Assembly (NCBI GenBank): GCA_027067035.1
Contig: JAMOMO010000203.1
Location: forward strand, 1 to 11,528
Direction: 5' to 3'
DNA from: Desulfobulbaceae bacterium
Lineage (GTDB): Bacteria; Desulfobacterota; Desulfobulbia; Desulfobulbales; Desulfocapsaceae
Length of the DNA stretch: 11,528 nucleotides
Translations under genes and position numbers: made by a program
Shown: one piece after another, positions 5,957 to 11,528 of the stretch
Numbering within the stretch: position 1 is the first letter of the stretch
Layout: every line of letters starts with the position of its first letter
Notes under the pieces: generated by a model
What the model was told of the DNA's origin: nothing
The model's database searches: none
What the model saw: the letters and a program-made list of their open reading frames with translations, nothing else

Positions 5957-7498
5957 ATGCCTTCGCAGTCAAACGCTACGCCTATGCTTCAGATGAAGGG
6001 GATCACCAAGCGGTTCCCCGGAGTCCTTGCCAGCGACCATGTTGATTTTGATGTTCGTGCAGGGGAAGTACACACCCTCCTTGGTGAGAATGGTGCCGGA
6101 AAAAGCACATTAATGAAGATCCTCTACGGATTGTATCAGCAGGATGAGGGTGAAATATTCCTCCATGGAAAGCCTGTGAAACTCACCTCACCCGCCAATG
6201 CCATTGCTCACGGTATCGGGATGATCCATCAGCATTTCATGCTGGTTCCCACATTGACTGTTGCGGAAAATGTCTCACTGGGTCTGAAATCCAGCAGAGG
6301 CGTCCTGTCCGACCTGAAAAATGTCTCAAAACGAATAACAGAACTTTCCAAGGCCTTTGGACTTCATGTCTATCCGGACGAATATGTGTGGCAGCTCTCC
6401 GTTGGAGAGCGTCAGCGGGTGGAGATCATAAAGGCGCTGTACCGGGATGCTTCCATTCTTATTCTTGATGAACCCACTGCTGTGCTTACTCCCAGCGAAG
6501 TGGATGATATTTTTGTTATTTTCAGAAAACTCGCCGATGATGGCCGTGGTCTGGTGTTTATCTCCCATAAGCTTAAAGAGGTCCTTGATCTCAGCGACAG
6601 AATAACGGTTTTGCGCCACGGCAAGGTCACCGGATATACAACTCCTGCCCAGTCGGACCGCCATGATCTTGCCCATCTCATGGTTGGCCGTGCAGTGAAA
6701 CTCGCCCCGGACAAGGAGTATGTTGAAACCGGTGAATCCCTCTTGAGCATTAAAGACCTCTATGTTACAGGAGACCGGGGAAGACAGGCTGTGCAGGGAT
6801 TGAGCCTTGAGGTGAAGAGTGGCGAAATTCTGGGAATCGCGGGAATCTCCGGAAACGGGCAGCGCGAACTTGCCGAGGCAATTGCCGGTCTGCGGACTCC
6901 GCAATCCGGAAAAATAACCATTGCCCACCATGACACCACTTTTTCAAAACCGGGTGAAATTCGTGAAGTGGGGCTCTCCTATGTTCCGGAAGAGCGGATG
7001 AAAGACGGGGCAGTGGGTGAGTTTGATGTGAAGGAGAACATGATACTCTTAAATCACAACAAGGCACCATTCTGCAAAAACGGTTTTCTCAATTTCAGGC
7101 ATATTCGACAACACAGTGAAGAGCTGGTCAAAGAGTATGCGGTTAAAACACCCAGTATTGACTCAACCACCAAAAATCTTTCCGGCGGAAATATTCAGAA
7201 GCTTATCATGGCCCGTGAACTCTCCGCCAACCCCAAGGTGCTGCTCGCCTCCCAGCCCACCCGTGGTGTTGATATCGGTGCAGCAGAGTATATCCACGAA
7301 CGGATTTCCCAGCAGCGCCAGCGGGGGACCGCTTCCGTGGTGATCTCCGAGGACCTTGATGAGGTGATGGCGCTTTCTGATCGTATTGCGGTGATGTTTG
7401 ATGGAAAGATCATGGGCATTGTGGCGCAGAAGGATGCCACCAGAGAATCCATCGGTCTCATGATGACCGGTGAACAGCAGCAGGAATCAGTGGCCTGA
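5957..7498 (+). CDS. BMP-type ABC importer ATPase, double ATP-binding domain (NupO/YufO-like)
   Basis: The product is 513 residues from ATG 5957. In the first domain, Walker A GENGAGKST is at residues 43-51 (Lys49), the Q-loop glutamine is at 92, signature LSVGERQ at 147-153, Walker B ILILDEP at 167-173 and the switch histidine at 204. The second domain has a Walker A that lacks the lysine (GISGNGQRE, 296-304), signature LSGGNIQK at 408-415 and ASQPTRG in place of a canonical Walker B. This asymmetry is normal for sugar/nucleoside importer ATPases, so one composite site probably hydrolyses ATP. An in-frame TTG at 5921 would add 12 residues but abuts the hairpin. ATG 5957 has only a weak site upstream. 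No second ATPase gene is present in the window, so this subunit might energise both importers, though the first system's own ATPase may lie upstream. Confidence 0.93.
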   Translation: MPSQSNATPMLQMKGITKRFPGVLASDHVDFDVRAGEVHTLLGENGAGKSTLMKILYGLYQQDEGEIFLHGKPVKLTSPANAIAHGIGMIHQHFMLVPTLTVAENVSLGLKSSRGVLSDLKNVSKRITELSKAFGLHVYPDEYVWQLSVGERQRVEIIKALYRDASILILDEPTAVLTPSEVDDIFVIFRKLADDGRGLVFISHKLKEVLDLSDRITVLRHGKVTGYTTPAQSDRHDLAHLMVGRAVKLAPDKEYVETGESLLSIKDLYVTGDRGRQAVQGLSLEVKSGEILGIAGISGNGQRELAEAIAGLRTPQSGKITIAHHDTTFSKPGEIREVGLSYVPEERMKDGAVGEFDVKENMILLNHNKAPFCKNGFLNFRHIRQHSEELVKEYAVKTPSIDSTTKNLSGGNIQKLIMARELSANPKVLLASQPTRGVDIGAAEYIHERISQQRQRGTASVVISEDLDEVMALSDRIAVMFDGKIMGIVAQKDATRESIGLMMTGEQQQESVA

Positions 7499-7536
7499 TT
7501 CCGGTAAAACAGAGCCATTGCCAACAGCCGGCCGCC

Positions 7537-7542
7537 AAAGGA
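7537..7542 (+). promoter_or_regulatory. ribosome-binding site AAAGGA for the threonine-synthase-like gene
   Basis: AAAGGA ends five bases before ATG 7548. It supports that start over the in-frame GTG at 7470, which lies inside the ATPase gene and would prepend 26 low-complexity residues ahead of the conserved N-terminal zinc-ribbon-like motif. Confidence 0.65.
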
Positions 7543-7547
7543 CAACT

Positions 7548-8822
7548 ATGGATCATGTGACACATCTGAAATGTCAGATCTGCGAAAAAGAGTACTCCCC
7601 CGATGCCATTGACTATATCTGCCCGGATCATGGTGACGAGGGTATCGTCGATGTCTGCTATGACTACGAGCGTATTGCCGGGAGAATATCAAAAGAGAGC
7701 CTGGCTGCCGATGGAAACTATTCCATTTGGCGTTATAAGCCCCTGCTTCCGGTTGCCCCTGATGCCGAAGTTCCACCCCTTGCAATCGGCTGGACACCGC
7801 TCTACGGGGCGCCGCGCCTTGCCGCAAAACTGGGGCTTGAGCAGCTTTGGGTAAAGGATGATGGTCGCCTGCCAACGGCTAGTTTCAAGGATCGGGCCAG
7901 TGCCGTTGCCGTGGTGAAGGCAAGGGAGCAGAAGGCGGAGATAATCACCACTGCGAGCACCGGAAATGCGGCAGCCGCACTCAGTGGAATCTGTGCAAGT
8001 GTGGGCCAGGCCAATGTGATTTTTGTTCCGGAATCGGCGCCTCCTGCCAAGATTGCCCAGCTGCTGGTCTATGACTCCACAGTGATGCTGGTCAAGGGCA
8101 GCTACGATGATGCCTTTGAGCTCTGCCTTGAGACAGCGGCCGAATACGGCTGGTATAATCGCAATACCGGCTACAATCCCTATATGACGGAGGGCAAGAA
8201 AACGGCCGCCTATGAGATCTGTGAGCAGCTCTCCTGGGAGGCTCCGGACTGTATCTTTGTCTCTGTGGGGGATGGCTGTATCATCGGCGGGCTCCATAAG
8301 GGTCTGAAAGACCTTATGGCCCTTGGCTGGATCAGAAAGATGCCGCGTCTCATCGGTGTTCAGGCAGAGGGCAGCAGTTATATGTTTGAGGCGTGGAAGA
8401 ACGGTGAGGATATTCTTACCAAGGCGCCTGTCTCAGGGATCACCGTGGCTGACAGCATCAGTGCCGGTCTGCCGCGGGATCGGATCAAGGCACTGGCTGC
8501 GGTGACTGAAACTGATGGTGCCTACGTGCAGGTCAGTGATGATGAGATACTTGCGGCCATTCCGGCGCTGGCCCGCGGCAGTGCTGTCTTTGCAGAACCG
8601 GCAGGGGCTGCGGCGTATGCCGGACTGGTGAAGGCGGCAGGTGATGGCCTGGTCCGCAGAGATGAGCGAATCGTGGTTCTAAACACAGGGAATGGGCTCA
8701 AGGATGTCAAGAGTACCATGACTGCAGTTGGCATGGCGGGATCTGTGCCCTGGCATATTGAGCCGAATCTTGCAGCGGTGAGAGAGGCAATTTCAAAAAC
8801 AGGAATCCTGGAAGGAAAGTGA
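7548..8822 (+). CDS. threonine-synthase-like PLP enzyme (fold type II)
   Basis: This cytosolic protein is 424 residues from ATG 7548. The N-terminus carries C9, C12, C25 and H28 in a zinc-ribbon-like layout seen in one group of threonine synthases. The PLP-binding lysine is Lys114 in PTASFKDR. The substrate loop STGN is at 137-140, the phosphate-binding loop VGDGCIIGG at 240-248, and NTGNGLKD at 379-386, which is characteristic of threonine synthases. The family reaction is conversion of O-phosphohomoserine to threonine. The operon has transporters and a purine deaminase but no homoserine-pathway genes, so a different beta-elimination or replacement substrate is possible, for example serine, threonine or 2,3-diaminopropionate. 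It begins 49 bases after the ATPase stop. The fold and cofactor are secure; the actual substrate is not. Confidence 0.85.
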   Translation: MDHVTHLKCQICEKEYSPDAIDYICPDHGDEGIVDVCYDYERIAGRISKESLAADGNYSIWRYKPLLPVAPDAEVPPLAIGWTPLYGAPRLAAKLGLEQLWVKDDGRLPTASFKDRASAVAVVKAREQKAEIITTASTGNAAAALSGICASVGQANVIFVPESAPPAKIAQLLVYDSTVMLVKGSYDDAFELCLETAAEYGWYNRNTGYNPYMTEGKKTAAYEICEQLSWEAPDCIFVSVGDGCIIGGLHKGLKDLMALGWIRKMPRLIGVQAEGSSYMFEAWKNGEDILTKAPVSGITVADSISAGLPRDRIKALAAVTETDGAYVQVSDDEILAAIPALARGSAVFAEPAGAAAYAGLVKAAGDGLVRRDERIVVLNTGNGLKDVKSTMTAVGMAGSVPWHIEPNLAAVREAISKTGILEGK

Positions 8823-8845
8823 TTTTCTCCAGTCGAGATAAATAG

Positions 8846-8850
8846 AAGGA
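8846..8850 (+). promoter_or_regulatory. ribosome-binding site AAGGA deciding the start of the second PLP gene
   Basis: AAGGA lies one base before ATG 8852 and seven bases before the in-frame ATG 8858. Only the second spacing is normal, so 8858 is the preferred start. Confidence 0.6.
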
Positions 8851-8857
8851 AATGATT

Positions 8858-10342
8858 ATGAGTAAACTGATTGATTTAACGATAGAAGACCAGGGAAAGC
8901 TTGAGAACGCCATACAGCGTGCCAGGGAGCAGAACGTAATTATTCCCACCTTTAAGCAGATGATAAATCCGGATCTTATTCCCGCTGCCATCACGGACAG
9001 ACTTGCTGATGTGGGCCTGTGGGATCTCAACCCTCTGAACCTCTTTCGCATTAACTGGCATAATGAGCCCAAAGAGAGTGGCGGCAGGTTTGGCGGGGTG
9101 AACTATCTGGTGCTCCCTAAAGAGCTCACCGGAGTTGATGCCCGCATAGTCATCCTGCTTGGAAAGTGGTTTCCCACGGGGGCCCATAAGGTGGGCGCTG
9201 CTTATGCCTGTCTGGTGCCGCGTCTGGTGACCGGACAGTTTGACCCCACCACCCAGAAGGCGGTGTGGCCGAGTACCGGTAACTACTGTCGTGGCGGTGC
9301 CTATGATTCCACTCTTCTGGCCTGTGACTCCATAGCCATATTGCCGGAAGGAATGAGCAAGGAGCGTTTCGACTGGCTGGCCGGAGTGGCAGGGGAAACC
9401 ATCAAGACACCCGGTTCCGAGAGCAATGTGAAGGAGATCTTTGATAAGTGCTGGGAGTTGCGTAACTCCGGACAGGATCTCTCCATCTTCAATCAGTTTG
9501 ACGAATTTGGGAACTATCTCTGGCACTATGAGGTGACCAGCCGGGCCATGATGGAGGCCCTTGATGATGTGATGGGACCCGGTGACCGTTTTCGGGCCAC
9601 CATCTCCAACACAGGCTCCGGTGGAACCATCGCCTGTGGCGACTATATGAAGGAGCAGTTCCCGCTGTCAAAGATTGTTGCCAGCGAGGCCCTGCAGTGC
9701 CCGACTCTGCTCAATAACGGCTTTGGCGCCCATCGCATTGAAGGGATCGGCGATAAGCATGTGCCCTGGATTCATAATGTGAAGAACACTGATCTGGTGA
9801 CGGCCATTGACGATTTTGGCCCCATGGGACTGATTCGTCTCTTCAACGAGCCCGCGGGCAGGGAATATCTGGTGCAGCAGGGTGTGGCGCAGGATCTGGT
9901 GGATAATCTTCATCTTCTGGGGATCTCCAGTATTGCCAATGTCCTTGCTGCGATCAAGACCGCCAAATATTATGAGATGGACAGCAGCGATGTGATGGTC
10001 ACCATGGCAACCGATTCCATGGAGATGTATCAGAGTCGACTCACCGAGCTTGCCGATGAAGAGGGTGAGTTTACAAACGTGGATGCTGCCGCGACCTTTC
10101 ATCGGTATATGCTTGGTGAAACAACGGATAACATGAAAGAACTCAGCTATGTGGAGAGAAAACGAATCCACAACCTGAAGTATTTCACCTGGGTTGAACA
10201 GCAGGGCAAGACCCATGAAGAGATTCAGGCGCAGTGGTATGACGCGGACTACTGGACTTCCATTCCCCAGTCCATGGATCCCATTGATGATCTGATTGAC
10301 TCCTTCAATGAACGCACCGGTCTGCTGAAAAAACTGGGATGA
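8858..10342 (+). CDS. PLP-dependent enzyme, fold type II, reaction unassigned
   Basis: The product is 494 residues from ATG 8858 (an ATG at 8852 is too close to the AAGGA). The PLP lysine is most likely Lys111 in FPTGAHKVGAA, with substrate loop STGNYCRGG at 139-147 and glycine-rich phosphate loop NTGSGGTI at 251-258. This is the cysteine-synthase/tryptophan-synthase-beta fold. It is longer than cysteine synthases (about 300-330 residues), with an N-terminal extension of some 75 residues and a C-terminal part after about residue 330 rich in acidic and aromatic residues. I do not recognise a named member. It starts 35 bases after the threonine-synthase-like gene and is followed after one base by the deaminase, so all three are probably co-expressed. 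An amino-acid lyase role in purine-fragment breakdown is inference only. Confidence 0.8.
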   Translation: MSKLIDLTIEDQGKLENAIQRAREQNVIIPTFKQMINPDLIPAAITDRLADVGLWDLNPLNLFRINWHNEPKESGGRFGGVNYLVLPKELTGVDARIVILLGKWFPTGAHKVGAAYACLVPRLVTGQFDPTTQKAVWPSTGNYCRGGAYDSTLLACDSIAILPEGMSKERFDWLAGVAGETIKTPGSESNVKEIFDKCWELRNSGQDLSIFNQFDEFGNYLWHYEVTSRAMMEALDDVMGPGDRFRATISNTGSGGTIACGDYMKEQFPLSKIVASEALQCPTLLNNGFGAHRIEGIGDKHVPWIHNVKNTDLVTAIDDFGPMGLIRLFNEPAGREYLVQQGVAQDLVDNLHLLGISSIANVLAAIKTAKYYEMDSSDVMVTMATDSMEMYQSRLTELADEEGEFTNVDAAATFHRYMLGETTDNMKELSYVERKRIHNLKYFTWVEQQGKTHEEIQAQWYDADYWTSIPQSMDPIDDLIDSFNERTGLLKKLG

Positions 10343-10343
10343 T

Positions 10344-11528
10344 ATGATAACGATCTGGTTGAAAAATCCGCTGGATATACTGGTGGAAGGGGATGTTGAT
10401 GGACGCGGTGGCGTTGTTGTCGAAAATGACAGGATCGTTGAGGTCCTTCCCCGGGGTGCGGAGCCTGCCGGAGGAAAGCTCTATCAGGTATTTGATGCCT
10501 CACGGCATGTGATAATACCGGGCCTTATCAATACCCATCACCATTTTTATCAGACCCTGACCCGTGCCTGTCCGGCTGCATTGAACAAGGCGCTGTTTCC
10601 CTGGCTCAAGAGTCTCTATCCCATATGGGCCGGCCTCAACGAGAAGATGATTCATGTTTCGACCCGTCTTGCGGCGGCGGAACTGCTGCTTTCCGGCTGT
10701 ACCCTGGCAGCGGATCATCACTATATATTTCCCGAAGCAGCTCCAGGGGCCTTTGATGTTCAGGCGGCAGCCGTTGCTGAGATCGGGATACGTGCCACCC
10801 TGAGTCGTGGTTCCATGAGTCTTGGTGAGGATGACGGCGGACTTCCACCGCGCAACACCATACAGAAGGAGGATGTGATTCTTGCCGACTGTGAGCGGGT
10901 GATCGATCGCTATCATGATGCTGCGGAAGGTTCCATGCTCCAGGTGGCCCTTGCTCCCTGTTCTCCGTTCAGTGTCAGTGAAGAGCTGATGCGGCAGAGT
11001 GCCGAGCTGGCCCGCAGCAAAGAGGTGCGACTCCATACGCACCTGGCGGAGACCCATGATGAAACGGATTTCTGCATTGACCTCTTCGGGGTGCGTCCCG
11101 TTGATTACCTCGAACGTGTCGGCTGGATGTCACCCGATGTGTGGCTGGCTCACGGGATTCATTTCAATGAGGAAGAGCTTGCGAGACTGGGGCATGCAGG
11201 GGTTGGAATCAGCCACTGTCCCAGCTCGAATATGTTCCTCGGCTCCGGTCAGTGCCTCACCCGCGACCTGGAAGAGGCGGGCTGCCCGGTGGGTCTCGGG
11301 GTGGACGGTTCCGCCTCAAATGACTGCTCCAATATGATTCAGGAGCTGCGTCAGGCGCTGATGCTGCAGCGTCTCCGTTACGGTTCGGCGGCCATAACCC
11401 ATTTTGATGTTCTGCGCTGGGCCACCAGGGGATCGGCAAGATGCCTCGGCAGAGATGACGTGGGAACAATTGCCCCGGGAAAACAGGCTGATATTGCGCT
11501 GTTCAATCTTGATGAGGCTCGTTTCTCC
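10344..11528 (+). CDS. 8-oxoguanine deaminase-like amidohydrolase (3' truncated)
   Basis: The frame runs from ATG 10344 to the window edge, 395 codons with no stop. Family members are about 450 residues, so roughly 50 are missing. Metal and catalytic positions of the Amidohydro_1 deaminase family are visible: H65 and H67 in INTHHHFYQTLTRA, H231/H233 in LHTHLAE, H270 in LAHGIHF, and D321 in GVDGSASND. The stretch FYQTLTRA followed by LFPWLKSLYPIW resembles 8-oxoguanine deaminases (PA0142-type) more than guanine deaminases or cytosine deaminases. The predicted reaction is hydrolytic deamination of 8-oxoguanine to urate plus ammonia in the cytosol. The ATG is one base after the TGA of the PLP gene, with GGGA at 10336-10339, indicating translational coupling. 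Other TRZ/ATZ-family substrates (isoxanthopterin, s-triazines) cannot be excluded. Confidence 0.82.
   Translation, partial: MITIWLKNPLDILVEGDVDGRGGVVVENDRIVEVLPRGAEPAGGKLYQVFDASRHVIIPGLINTHHHFYQTLTRACPAALNKALFPWLKSLYPIWAGLNEKMIHVSTRLAAAELLLSGCTLAADHHYIFPEAAPGAFDVQAAAVAEIGIRATLSRGSMSLGEDDGGLPPRNTIQKEDVILADCERVIDRYHDAAEGSMLQVALAPCSPFSVSEELMRQSAELARSKEVRLHTHLAETHDETDFCIDLFGVRPVDYLERVGWMSPDVWLAHGIHFNEEELARLGHAGVGISHCPSSNMFLGSGQCLTRDLEEAGCPVGLGVDGSASNDCSNMIQELRQALMLQRLRYGSAAITHFDVLRWATRGSARCLGRDDVGTIAPGKQADIALFNLDEARFS

Noticed and set aside
6326..6931. Minus-strand open frame (201 codons) opposite the ATPase
   Set aside because: It lies entirely within well-conserved ATP-binding motifs of the plus strand, with no protein family signature of its own.
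7470..7547. GTG 7470 as start of the threonine-synthase-like gene
   Set aside because: It overlaps the ATPase coding region, lacks a clear ribosome-binding site and adds a low-complexity segment before the conserved N-terminus.

Overview
The window is 11.5 kb of tightly packed, single-direction (+ strand) genes with about 50-55% GC by eye. Neither periplasmic binding protein has a clear lipoprotein cysteine, and both carry type I signal peptides. That points to a Gram-negative host. The gene style and content would fit an anaerobic Desulfobacterota-type (deltaproteobacterial) organism, but this placement is an impression, not something the sequence proves.

Layout. Positions 1-2603 hold the end of one BMP-family (nucleoside/purine-type) ABC importer: a truncated membrane permease, a second permease and a periplasmic binding protein. 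Positions 2604-2827 form the only sizeable gap. It contains a set of nested complementary arms (about 2629-2767), then a terminator-like hairpin with a T run (2777-2813), ending 14 bases before the likely start of the next gene. This looks like a cis-acting leader RNA, possibly a riboswitch or attenuator, and is the most interesting element here. Positions 2828-7498 hold a second, paralogous BMP importer: two permeases, a binding protein and a double-domain ATPase. A strong 13-bp hairpin lies between the binding protein and the ATPase. Positions 7548-10342 hold two different fold-type II PLP enzymes, one threonine-synthase-like and one of unassigned reaction. From 10344 to the window end runs the first 395 codons of an amidohydrolase resembling 8-oxoguanine deaminase.

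How the genes may work together. Two purine/nucleoside-type importers next to a purine deaminase suggest a locus for salvage or breakdown of an (oxidised) purine. The deaminase would turn 8-oxoguanine into urate. The two PLP enzymes are unexpected in this setting. They may act on amino-acid fragments released during anaerobic purine breakdown, such as 2,3-diaminopropionate or serine-like products, but this is inference. From 2828 onward the genes overlap or are separated by short gaps, so one transcript, possibly controlled by the leader, is plausible.

I saw no tRNA, rRNA, CRISPR array, insertion sequence or integration site.
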